Source: a virus
Reading direction: 5' to 3' (one strand)
Virus record (IMG/VR): IMGVR_UViG_3300024257_000018
Span: 1-46,769 of that record
Length of the DNA stretch: 46,769 nt
The translations under genes were made by a program, and so were the position numbers. The notes under the pieces were generated by a model. That model was not told the DNA's origin. It saw only the letters and a list, made by a program, of their open reading frames with translations, and did no database searches. Shown here one piece after another: positions 30,381-37,591 of the stretch. Each line of letters begins with the position of its first letter. Position 1 is the stretch's first letter.

Positions 30381-30442
30381 GCAGGTTCGAATCCTGCCCG
30401 CTCCAAGAGTGGAGCGGTGGCGGAACGGTATACGCACGACGC
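30381..30442 (+). tRNA. Circularly permuted tRNA candidate 1 (Leu-like, class II)
   Basis: The 3' half comes first: T arm GCAGG-TTCGAAT-CCTGC (30381-30397), acceptor CCGCTCC (30398-30404), A73, then AGAGT. The 5' half follows: acceptor GGAGCGG (30411-30417, perfect 7-bp match), TG, and a Leu-type D arm GCGGAACGGTATACGC (30420-30435). The next bases (30438-30454) can form an anticodon arm with one A.C mismatch and loop CTTGACA. The joining point, the variable arm and thus the anticodon could not be settled. One model joins GCGTA (30461-30465) with TACGC (30372-30376) as variable stem. No CCA is encoded. Confidence 0.5.
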
Positions 30443-30471
30443 CTTGACAGCATCGGTTCCGCGTATCGTCC

Positions 30472-30514
30472 CCTTAGCTTTTACCCTCAGATGCTCAGTA
30501 TTAAAAAGGCTAGG
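30472..30514 (+). other. Hairpin between the two tRNA candidates
   Basis: CCTTAGCTTTT (30472-30482) pairs with AAAAGGCTAGG (30504-30514) with one bulge and one G.U pair, around a 21-base loop. It may separate or help process the two tRNA units. Confidence 0.4.
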
Positions 30515-30538
30515 TTGTCTCTGCATGAAAGCACCTTA

Positions 30539-30619
30539 CGGCTGCGTCGTGGGTTCAAATCCCACCCCTCACCCCACATATGTGAGGGTAGCTCAGTGGA
30601 CAGAGCGGGCCGTTTCAAC
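30539..30619 (+). tRNA. Circularly permuted tRNA candidate 2 (class I, split in the anticodon loop)
   Basis: 3' half: anticodon-stem strand CGGCT (30539-30543), variable loop GCGTC, T arm GTGGG-TTCAAAT-CCCAC (30549-30565), acceptor CCCTCAC (30566-30572), C73 and encoded CCA (30574-30576). After CATAT comes the 5' half: acceptor GTGAGGG (30582-30588, perfect match), TA, D arm GCTC..GAGC (30591-30606), G26, anticodon strand GGCCG (30608-30612, pairs with CGGCT). The standard T8, A14, G18, G19, A21, C48, T54, T55, C56 and A58 are all present. Joining TTTCAA to A would give a UCA anticodon, but the junction is not known. Confidence 0.62.
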
Positions 30620-30655
30620 CGGATGCGAGTAAGCGTGTGTCAGTCAAGCCTTTAC

Positions 30656-30699
30656 AAGGGCGGGGAGCCCATCAATGGAACCGATGTTTCCCCGCCCTT
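30656..30699 (+). terminator. Strong hairpin downstream of the tRNA locus
   Basis: AAGGGCGGGGA (30656-30666) and TCCCCGCCCTT (30689-30699) form an 11-bp perfect stem with a 22-base loop. There is no U-run. It may end the tRNA transcript or protect its 3' side. Confidence 0.5.
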
Positions 30700-30734
30700 C
30701 CAAACATTCCACGTCGTCCGAAACGGTGGGTACG

Positions 30735-31130
30735 ATGAAACTCAGCCGAACAACCCGCGCCCACCAGACGGCGGACCGCCTCCGTAACATGTGTCGCTCC
30801 GGGCAACTGGACCTTGAAGTCAACCCGGACGATGTATCAGTCGTCGGCTCCGACCACTGGATCTACGCCAACTGCCGTGAGATGGACGACGTCAAGAAGC
30901 TCCGTCCGGTCCGTCCCGGCGTCGCCTTCGCGGAGCCAACGGCATGGCTGGGCGTGTGGCTGGTCGTTAGGTGGCAGTCAACGCTTGCATCGATCGACGC
31001 CGTCAACTGTCTGGTCGTCACCGTCCGAAGGATGTACGTCGACCGTCGCGACTTCGAGCGCTCCAACGGCACCAAGGCAAGGAAGGCGTGGGGTGCCCCG
31101 TCGATGGACTGGGTGCCGGCCGGCGCATGA
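30735..31130 (+). CDS. Hypothetical protein, 131 aa
   Basis: The ATG at 30735 has only GGTGGG upstream; an in-frame ATG at 30675 lies inside the hairpin loop and is less likely. The product is basic with a hydrophobic Trp-rich stretch (AWLGVWLVVRWQSTLASI). A cytoplasmic alpha/beta domain is more likely than a membrane protein. No family recognised. Confidence 0.6.
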   Translation: MKLSRTTRAHQTADRLRNMCRSGQLDLEVNPDDVSVVGSDHWIYANCREMDDVKKLRPVRPGVAFAEPTAWLGVWLVVRWQSTLASIDAVNCLVVTVRRMYVDRRDFERSNGTKARKAWGAPSMDWVPAGA

Positions 31131-31468
31131 GCGCAGAGGACCAAAAGGTGCTCGTCCAGTTCCAGGGATTCCTCTTAGAAGGACCGCACACGGATGAGCT
31201 TGGGCATCATGTCGTCACGGCCCGGCTGACCGACATGACAACACCTGAAAAGCCAGATGAAGTCGCTGATATCTACCTTTCATCCTTCGACCCGTCCGAC
31301 TGGGATCTCTTGGTTGAGGGCGCCTACATGGTCTGGGACGTGGGAGATGGGTGGTCAAAGCTCAAGATCAATCGTGAGTGTTGGACCGAAGACGAACTGG
31401 CCGACGCCGCACGGGAAGCTGAACGCCTCAGGGTGGCCTTGAACTGGGGGCTCGGTAATGAGCCATGA
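31127..31468 (+). CDS. Hypothetical protein, 113 aa
   Basis: The ATG at 31127 overlaps the previous stop. It is an acidic globular protein with beta-strands (VLVQFQGFLLEGPH, HVVTARLTDM) and a C-terminal helix (DELADAAREAERLRVAL). No family recognised. The -35 of the next gene's leaderless promoter begins just after its stop. Confidence 0.64.
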   Translation: MSAEDQKVLVQFQGFLLEGPHTDELGHHVVTARLTDMTTPEKPDEVADIYLSSFDPSDWDLLVEGAYMVWDVGDGWSKLKINRECWTEDELADAAREAERLRVALNWGLGNEP

Positions 31469-31489
31469 CATGGGCGAGCGGTCTGGGCG

Positions 31490-31518
31490 TTGCTGTCTAT
31501 GCTGGCGGCCTGTACAAT
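31490..31518 (+). promoter_or_regulatory. Rightward promoter for a leaderless HTH gene
   Basis: -35 TTGCTG (31490-31495), 17 bp, -10 TACAAT (31513-31518), then 6 bases to the ATG at 31525. No ribosome binding site. Confidence 0.62.
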
Positions 31519-31524
31519 GGCTGC

Positions 31525-32196
31525 ATGACGAGACGGGGCGGCAAGCGCTGGACGAGGGATGAGGTCGACAGGCTTCCATGGGACTGGGGGTCGGAACCCG
31601 TCACCGTGACGGCAGAACGATTCGGGCGAACACCGCAGGCATGTCGTCGCAAAGTTCAACGCCTTGGTATGAGCGCGTCCGTCCTTCGTGGTGTCCACAC
31701 TGTGGAGGGCTTGGCACGTGAGACCGGGTACCACCGGAAGCAGATCGAGCGTGGTGTCCAACTATCACGCAAGCGCTTGATCAGGACACGAGACACCCCA
31801 CGTGCTCCCAGGATCATCACCGAGGAACAGGCCGAGGACATCGTCCAGGAACTGGTCGATGAAGAGCAGCCGACAACAATCGCATCAGTCGCAGAAGCGC
31901 ACGACGCGTTGAAGAAAGCGGCCTACTACCTCGCTCAGACGCTTGGCATCAGGTCGGGCGAGTTGTCAGATGGCGCGTGTGCCGATCTTGTGGCTGCGAT
32001 CGTGGAGAAGAAGCGACGGCCTCACAACTGCGGCACCATTTCCAGGGAGATCGACCGCTCAAGGTTCACGATCTACGCCGTATCAAGGCGCCTCGTTTTC
32101 TGTAGCCCGTTCACGGATGACGAAGCGGAAAGCATCAGGCGCGTGATGGCGCACGTACCGACCCGCAAGCCGAGGCGTAGCGCAACCGTCGATTAG
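31525..32196 (+). CDS. Leaderless multi-HTH DNA-binding protein, 223 aa
   Basis: The N-terminus (KRWTRDEVDRLPWDWG, TVTAERFGRTPQACRRKVQRLG) looks like a Myb/SANT or sigma-4-like HTH. A second HTH follows (HTVEGLARETGYHRKQIERGV), and a third helical unit lies near the C-terminus (TISREIDRSRFTIYAVSRRL). It lies directly upstream of the portal gene and has a leaderless start, so a late-gene activator or regulator is plausible (inference). Confidence 0.7.
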   Translation: MTRRGGKRWTRDEVDRLPWDWGSEPVTVTAERFGRTPQACRRKVQRLGMSASVLRGVHTVEGLARETGYHRKQIERGVQLSRKRLIRTRDTPRAPRIITEEQAEDIVQELVDEEQPTTIASVAEAHDALKKAAYYLAQTLGIRSGELSDGACADLVAAIVEKKRRPHNCGTISREIDRSRFTIYAVSRRLVFCSPFTDDEAESIRRVMAHVPTRKPRRSATVD

Positions 32197-32240
32197 CCCC
32201 GTTCAGATCTGCGGGCTACACTCCCGCCGTGAGGTGAGCC

Positions 32241-33914
32241 GTGAAACTCGAAGAAGTGCAGCCGCAGGTCGACGCCGAGCCGACGCAGGACGCTCCATCC
32301 GAGGTCGACGTCAGCGTGTCCTTGATCCGTAAAGCCGCGCCGGACCAAGGGACGCCGGCTGGCCCGTCGTCGCAGATCCGAAACGAGAACATCCAGGCCA
32401 TGGCCGGTGCGGGAACGATCGAGTCGCCACCGTACGACCTCGACGATCTGGCGTCATGGCCCGAGAACTCGACCATCCTACCTCAGTGCATCACGGCTCT
32501 GGCGCGCAACATCGAGGGGCATGGTTGGCATTTCGTCTCGCATGGATGGGCGCGAGAGAACGTGGATGAGGCGTTTCTCAAACGAGTTGACGAGGAACGG
32601 CTTCGTGGCGAGCGCTTTTTCAACGGCGCGTTCCTTGACTTCCCGTTCACCCACGGCATGGAGCGGGTCCGCCGCGACATCGAGTCTGTCGGGCACAGCG
32701 GCCTTGAATACCTGCGGTCAATGGACGGCAGGCTCGCAGGTCTCGCGCATGTCCGCGGCAAGACGATCTACATGGCGCCCAGGTCTGACACTCCGGTCGA
32801 GATCCGGCGTCGCAGCCTCTCGGCGGACGGGAGTGAGTGGATCGAGGAGATCGCATGGGACTACCCACGGCTGTACGTCCAAGCGTGGGGCAACGATAAA
32901 GTGTGGTTCAAGCAGCCGGGTGACATGCGTCGGGTGAGGGCGAGCGACGGGTTTGTCCTTGACGGACTGATGAGCCGCGATGACTGGTCGGATCCAGAGC
33001 TTGCCCATGAAATGCTGTGGATGTTCGGCCAGTACAACCCGAACAACATCTACTCGATCCCGAGATGGGTCGGGGCTTCACCGGAGATCACGGGATCGCG
33101 CGTGTCGTCCGAGACCAACGTGACATACTTCGACGACAAGGCCGTCCCACCGATGGCGGTATGTGTGTCCGGTGGCAAGTTCACGCCGGACTCGAAGGAG
33201 CGAATCGGGCAGCTTTGGGAGACGTTGAAGGGTCGTGACAACTTCCACAAGATCCTGTTGATGGAGGCGGTCGTTGCTGGCGGCGGTGCTGTCAAAGACT
33301 TGCTCCAGACGTCTGGATCGAACGCCGCGCCTCGGATCCAGTTCGAGAAGTTCGCGGACTTGCAACGCGGCGATGCTCATTTTCAGGCCTACGACGCCAA
33401 CAACCGCAACAAGGTCCGGTCCACGTGTGGTGTCCCGCCCATCGTGATTGGCGAAACAACGGACTACAACCGAGCCACAGCGCAGGTATCCGCCGAGGTG
33501 TTCGATGCGAACATCACCGGCCCAGATCGCGGCATGGCGTCTGACCGGATCAACCGGTTTATCATGCCGGAACTGGAGGTCCTGTTCTGGAAGTTCGCAT
33601 TCAAGTCGCAGTCGCTGACGTCGGTCGAGGACATCACGAAGGTCATCGAGGCGGGCGCCAAGGTCGGCGTCGGCTCGCCAGCGTTCTGGAGCGAGGTGCT
33701 GGAGCGTGTGCTTGGTGTCTCCATCCCGGCGACATCCGGGGCATGGGCGCAGGTGCCGATCGCTCTGACGACTCTTGGGGTGCAGACTGGGGCGCTGGTT
33801 GTCGAGCTTGACGGTGACGGCGACGGTGCGGAGATCGTGGTGCGCGGTGGTACGGCCGAGGGTATCGAGCGGCTGGCGGCGAAGTTGGAGGACATGGCGA
33901 GGGGGGTGAGGTGA
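32241..33914 (+). CDS. Portal protein (PBSX-type), 557 aa
   Basis: It starts with GTG at 32241 after GAGGTG. Portal hallmarks include PPYDLDDLASWPENSTILPQ, shown as PPYDLDDL and NSTILPQCI, the central VTYFDDKAVPPMAVCVSGG region, and GVPPIVIGETTDYNRATAQ, which is typical of PBSX/HK97-type portals. It forms the dodecameric DNA gate at the capsid vertex. An atypical Asp/Gly-rich stretch lies near the C-terminus. Confidence 0.88.
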   Translation: MKLEEVQPQVDAEPTQDAPSEVDVSVSLIRKAAPDQGTPAGPSSQIRNENIQAMAGAGTIESPPYDLDDLASWPENSTILPQCITALARNIEGHGWHFVSHGWARENVDEAFLKRVDEERLRGERFFNGAFLDFPFTHGMERVRRDIESVGHSGLEYLRSMDGRLAGLAHVRGKTIYMAPRSDTPVEIRRRSLSADGSEWIEEIAWDYPRLYVQAWGNDKVWFKQPGDMRRVRASDGFVLDGLMSRDDWSDPELAHEMLWMFGQYNPNNIYSIPRWVGASPEITGSRVSSETNVTYFDDKAVPPMAVCVSGGKFTPDSKERIGQLWETLKGRDNFHKILLMEAVVAGGGAVKDLLQTSGSNAAPRIQFEKFADLQRGDAHFQAYDANNRNKVRSTCGVPPIVIGETTDYNRATAQVSAEVFDANITGPDRGMASDRINRFIMPELEVLFWKFAFKSQSLTSVEDITKVIEAGAKVGVGSPAFWSEVLERVLGVSIPATSGAWAQVPIALTTLGVQTGALVVELDGDGDGAEIVVRGGTAEGIERLAAKLEDMARGVR

Positions 33915-34117
33915 TTGAAACGCGCCAGATGAGTACCGCACAGGATGCCAAGGCATGGCTCGCGCTCGCCCGTGAGGCGTACCCGGATGCGGATACGTTC
34001 ACGATCCCAAGACGGTTCATCCTCTTTGAGGAACGCCTACCGCTGGTGTCAACCTGGACCAAGGACGACGACGCGGTCCATGCTGCGCTTGAAAAGCTCC
34101 AACTGGATGGTGGGTGA
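33911..34117 (+). CDS. Small hypothetical protein, 68 aa
   Basis: GTG start at 33911 overlapping the portal stop, with GGGGGGTGAG upstream. A short alpha/beta protein (DAKAWLALAREAYPDADTFT, RRFILFEERLPLV). No family recognised. It lies inside the head operon. Confidence 0.6.
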   Translation: MIETRQMSTAQDAKAWLALAREAYPDADTFTIPRRFILFEERLPLVSTWTKDDDAVHAALEKLQLDGG

Positions 34118-34118
34118 G

Positions 34119-34397
34119 ATGACCAGGGCTGAGCGAAGGGCAAGGGCCGAGACCGTCAAGAACCGGCGGGTGCGGCTTGCTCGTGCGGTTTCTCCAGGGT
34201 GGGAGATCACGGACGCGATGAAGGGTGCTTGGCGGAAGCGGAGCCCGTTTAGTTGCGGCTGTTCAAAGCGGCAGCACGGGCGACCAAGAACGGACGACGG
34301 GATGTGCTGCGGCGGCGAACGTCGTCGGATCTACCGGTGGCGGAATGAGGGCAGGGAGTTGTGTCTTGATGCAACTCGAAGGCATGAGGTGGGGTGA
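34119..34397 (+). CDS. Small basic Cys-rich protein, 92 aa
   Basis: ATG at 34119 with GGTGGG upstream. Strongly basic, with four cysteines (FSCGCSKRQHG and MCCGGERR) that may bind zinc. The start overlaps neither neighbour, but the stop meets the next gene. Function unknown. Confidence 0.6.
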   Translation: MTRAERRARAETVKNRRVRLARAVSPGWEITDAMKGAWRKRSPFSCGCSKRQHGRPRTDDGMCCGGERRRIYRWRNEGRELCLDATRRHEVG

Positions 34398-34648
34398 TGA
34401 CGAGGCTTGTTAGCCGTGGGCGCCCAACAATCAAGAGAACACCATCAGGCCGAACGTATCTCGTTGGATATGCCGGTGTCCTTGAACTGACCAACGAGGT
34501 CAAAAAGGACCCCGACGATGATGGGTCCGGTGACTGGGTATTCACGTGTGATTCAGAAGGCGGAAGGTGGCGGGTCAACGTTGTGACCGGTGAAGGTGAG
34601 GAACTGCGGTTTTTGCCGACACCGATATTCGAGACGGTCACGAGATGA
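34397..34648 (+). CDS. Small hypothetical protein, 83 aa
   Basis: ATG at 34397 overlapping the previous stop; a GTG one codon upstream is an alternative. Beta-rich and acidic in the middle (KKDPDDDGSGDWVFTCDSEG). No family recognised. Lies between the portal and minor head genes. Confidence 0.58.
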   Translation: MTRLVSRGRPTIKRTPSGRTYLVGYAGVLELTNEVKKDPDDDGSGDWVFTCDSEGGRWRVNVVTGEGEELRFLPTPIFETVTR

Positions 34649-35601
34649 CGGCGCAAGCCCCAACCTGGATTCACCTCGAACGCGCATTGACGCTCGCACT
34701 GATGCACCGGTTGGAAGTACCGGGCGACATCGTCCGCACCTTCCCCAACGGCAAGCTAGCCAAGTTCATCCGAGACCACGTCGCCATCATCATGGCCAAC
34801 TGGAAGCGTCGTTGGCCGGGCGCCGAGGCAGCCATCATCGCGACGGCATTGGCAACAAACAACGCCGCGAAGTCGTTCGCCGCCGGCAAGAGCAAGTTCG
34901 CGGGCTGGATCTCTCCGAAGGTTTCCAAGGCGTTGCAGTCGTTGGTCGCAGGGGCATACGGGCTGAGCCAGGGCAACGTCCTCAAGTCCTTCGGGGTGGA
35001 CACTGAAACGAAGAAGCAACCGAAGGGCCTCATCGATGCGGCGACACCCGGCCCGTACAAGGTCATCGACCGCAAGGCAGAGAAGTGGTTGAAGAAGGAC
35101 AACAAGTTCTGGGTCCGTGACGTGTGGGATGAAGGACTCGGTGACCGGATCGCGTCGAAGACCAACTCAGCTTTGCAGGAAGGGTTGGGACGAAAGGAGT
35201 TGGCCAAGCGGCTCAAGGCTGACCTTGCCCAGTTCGCCGAGCCGACATCCTACTGGGAGACGGTGTCCAGCGCGTCGATGACGCGGGCTCGTGCGTTTGG
35301 GGCGGTGAGCGGGTTCGTGGAGGCGGACGCGAAGAGCTTCAAGTTCGTCTCGGTGATTGATGAAAGACGAACCGAAATTTGCAAACACCTCCATGGTCGG
35401 ACGTGGACCATCGACGTGGCGGTCAAACAGGCAACGTCCGTTATGGACGCCAAGACCCCTGACGAGATGAAGGCGGCGAGTCCGTGGTTGCCTGAGGCCG
35501 AGGTACTGGCGATGGACGACGCCGAACTTGCCGCCGCTGGCGTCACGTCACCTCCGCTGCACGGCCGTTGCAGATCTACCCTGGTCGCAGTCTTCGACTG
35601 A
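34645..35601 (+). CDS. Minor head / head morphogenesis protein (SPP1 gp7 / Mu F type), 318 aa
   Basis: The C-terminal half carries the family signature: WETVSSASMTRARAFGAV, a VSVIDERRTEICKHLHGRTW block and a final SPPLHGRCRSTL. The N-terminal half is helical and basic. Members sit inside the capsid and help portal incorporation or DNA ejection. The ATG at 34645 overlaps the previous stop. Confidence 0.87.
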   Translation: MTAQAPTWIHLERALTLALMHRLEVPGDIVRTFPNGKLAKFIRDHVAIIMANWKRRWPGAEAAIIATALATNNAAKSFAAGKSKFAGWISPKVSKALQSLVAGAYGLSQGNVLKSFGVDTETKKQPKGLIDAATPGPYKVIDRKAEKWLKKDNKFWVRDVWDEGLGDRIASKTNSALQEGLGRKELAKRLKADLAQFAEPTSYWETVSSASMTRARAFGAVSGFVEADAKSFKFVSVIDERRTEICKHLHGRTWTIDVAVKQATSVMDAKTPDEMKAASPWLPEAEVLAMDDAELAAAGVTSPPLHGRCRSTLVAVFD

Positions 35602-35714
35602 CCTTCCTGCGCAAGGCAGGGGTGAAGGCCAGGACCAGATGGGCGGCACCCTGACCTCCACCCCACACCAGGAGGAGCACGAATCGTAGCATGGTGGCTT
35701 GCACGGTGCAACGT
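35602..35714. other. Intergenic segment with hairpin and palindrome
   Basis: A hairpin CCTGC-gcaag-GCAGG with outer CCTTC/GAAGG pairing lies just after the minor head gene (about 35602-35627). A perfect palindrome TTGCAC-G-GTGCAA lies at 35699-35711, just upstream of the next promoter. An AGGAGG at 35670 has no convincing start codon behind it. Confidence 0.45.
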
Positions 35715-35744
35715 TTGTGTCTCGCGTCACCGGGCTGCTACAAC
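35715..35744 (+). promoter_or_regulatory. Rightward promoter for leaderless protease/scaffold gene
   Basis: -35 TTGTGT (35715-35720), 18 bp, -10 TACAAC (35739-35744), then 7 bases to GTG at 35752. No ribosome binding site. It would allow separate expression of the protease/capsid block. Confidence 0.55.
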
Positions 35745-35751
35745 CCGGGAC

Positions 35752-37590
35752 GTGGAACAAGAAGTTCTCAGACGAGTCGAGATCCAACGCCAAGACGACG
35801 CGCAGCGTATCGTCTACGGCGAGGTCATGGTTCCGGGACCCGACATTGAGCCCGGTCAGACCATTCCGCAATCCGAGCTTGCCGGCGTACACCACGACGG
35901 CCTGTTCCTCGACGCTGAGGCGGTTGAGCAACTCGCGCACCGGGTCCTTGCCAAACGCGTCAGCATCGACGTCAGGCACGACAACGAGCCGATCGGCGCC
36001 GAGATCGTTGAGTCGTTCGTGGCACGCGACGCCGGTTGGGGCCCGTGGCAGCCTGGCGCGTTCGTCTGCGGCGTGAAGATCTACGACGACAACGTGTGGA
36101 AGGAAGTCGAAGACGGCAAACTGACGGCCTACTCGATTCAGTTCACCTTGCGCGTCCGCGAGGTGATGGTTGTTGTCACCGACGATGCTGGCGAAAACCC
36201 GATCGAGACGAGACTGCTCCAAGGCGCCGAACCGAACCCGAGCTATCTATCGCTCGTAGCCATCCCGAGCATCGGGGAACACTTCCAGGTCAAGCGCGCC
36301 GCGTTGCCGTACCAGAAGCTCCCGATGGTGAAGCCTGCCACGGCATGGAACGCGGCGATGGCCAAGGCGCGCGTCCGCAAATGGGCGACAAACGACGACG
36401 AGACGGTCGACTTGAAGAAGTACGGTCGAGCGTTCGTATGGGTTGATTCGGACCGTACCGACCTGATCGGCTCGTACAAGCTTCCGATCGCTGATGTCGT
36501 CGGTGACCGTTTGACTGCGGTCCCTCGTGCGGTGTTGGCTGCCGGTGCTGCTCTCATGGGGGCGCGCGGCGGTGTCAAACTGCCGGACGGTGACGTGCCG
36601 GGGGTCAAAGCCCACTTGGCGCGGTACTACAAGGTGATGAGAAAGACCCCACCGTGGGAAACCGAGGAGAAGGACGTGGACGACAAAGAGAAGACCAAGA
36701 CGGCCGACGACCTCGACGCGACCATCGACGACAAGGACGGGGTCATGAAACGGCTGGTGAACTGGTTCCGCAGCGCCGAGCCTAATCTGTCCGATGGCAG
36801 CCATGTCGAAGCGGACGAGACCCGCGACGATGAGACGGGCGGCGCTGGCGACGATGACGGCGCAGAGTCCGACACCAAGCGCGCCGAGTTCGACGAAGCC
36901 CTTGCCGATGAAGCCGCCGAGCAGGCCGCTTGGGAACTGGGCCGTGGCTGGCGCGCGTACCATCGCGGGCTGTTCAAGGTCCTGCAGTCGGACGACATCG
37001 AAGACAAGGCCGCCGCAGTGAAGGCGGAGACCGAGGCGTTTGTCGCCTGGCTCGTCCCGCGCGCCGCGGCGATCTTCGAAGACGTCGAGACCTCCGAGTC
37101 GGCCCTGTCCGCCGAGATCGATCGCATGACGGTCGAGACGGAGCGTGCGGGCCGTAAGATGTCTGCCAGCCGGATGAAGAAGTTGTCAGAGCTCGTCGAT
37201 GGACTCAAGTCATTGCTTGCTGACCTCAGCGACGCAGCCGAGGACGAAGACGACAAGGATCGAGAGGCCGAGGTCGAAGCGCTCAAGCGCGAGGTCGAGG
37301 AAGCGCTCGCATCCGTGAACGAAACGGCCACGAAGACCGAGGAGGCGTCCGAGCTTCTCCGGGCCGCGACCGACGAGGCCACAGACCTCAAGACGAAGCT
37401 CGACGCCGCCAACGCGGAGATCGAGAAGTACCGAAACGCGCCCGCTGCCCGGCAATCCGTCGAGCCGCAAACCCCTGAGAACCAGGACGTTGCCCCGACG
37501 CGTCTTTGCGACCTCGAAAACTCCGAGGACATCGCGCGCGAACTGGGATCGAACCTGGCCCCCACTCCCAAGAAGATCGAAGGAGAGTAG
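35752..37590 (+). CDS. XkdF-like prohead protease fused to a scaffold, 612 aa
   Basis: The first about 150 residues match the XkdF serine-protease family: RIVYGEVMVPG, SIDVRHDN with candidate catalytic H76, AFVCGVKIYDD and LTAYSIQ with candidate S128. A second conserved domain (about 190-305) includes AVPRAVLAAGAALMGARGG. From about 310 the protein is acidic, Ala/Glu-rich and coiled-coil-like, as expected for scaffold. The GTG start at 35752 lacks a ribosome binding site. Confidence 0.83.
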   Translation: MEQEVLRRVEIQRQDDAQRIVYGEVMVPGPDIEPGQTIPQSELAGVHHDGLFLDAEAVEQLAHRVLAKRVSIDVRHDNEPIGAEIVESFVARDAGWGPWQPGAFVCGVKIYDDNVWKEVEDGKLTAYSIQFTLRVREVMVVVTDDAGENPIETRLLQGAEPNPSYLSLVAIPSIGEHFQVKRAALPYQKLPMVKPATAWNAAMAKARVRKWATNDDETVDLKKYGRAFVWVDSDRTDLIGSYKLPIADVVGDRLTAVPRAVLAAGAALMGARGGVKLPDGDVPGVKAHLARYYKVMRKTPPWETEEKDVDDKEKTKTADDLDATIDDKDGVMKRLVNWFRSAEPNLSDGSHVEADETRDDETGGAGDDDGAESDTKRAEFDEALADEAAEQAAWELGRGWRAYHRGLFKVLQSDDIEDKAAAVKAETEAFVAWLVPRAAAIFEDVETSESALSAEIDRMTVETERAGRKMSASRMKKLSELVDGLKSLLADLSDAAEDEDDKDREAEVEALKREVEEALASVNETATKTEEASELLRAATDEATDLKTKLDAANAEIEKYRNAPAARQSVEPQTPENQDVAPTRLCDLENSEDIARELGSNLAPTPKKIEGE

Positions 37591-37591
37591 C

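Noticed and set aside
30430-30470. A TACGC operator inside the tRNA locus
   Set aside because: TACGC occurs in the D arm and a distant GCGTA follows, but the 5-bp spacing and promoter context are missing.
30381-30619. Ordinary tRNAs interrupted by group I introns
   Set aside because: The halves are in reversed order, the gaps between matching acceptor strands are about 5 bases, and no intron-sized sequence or core was seen.
30360-30787. Small open frames across 30360-30787
   Set aside because: They overlap the tRNA arms and hairpins, and have no ribosome binding sites or protein-like composition.
36627-37571. Long open frames antisense to the head genes, such as this 314-aa one
   Set aside because: They mirror the protease/scaffold codons, are Ser/Arg-rich, and lack ribosome binding sites and family features.
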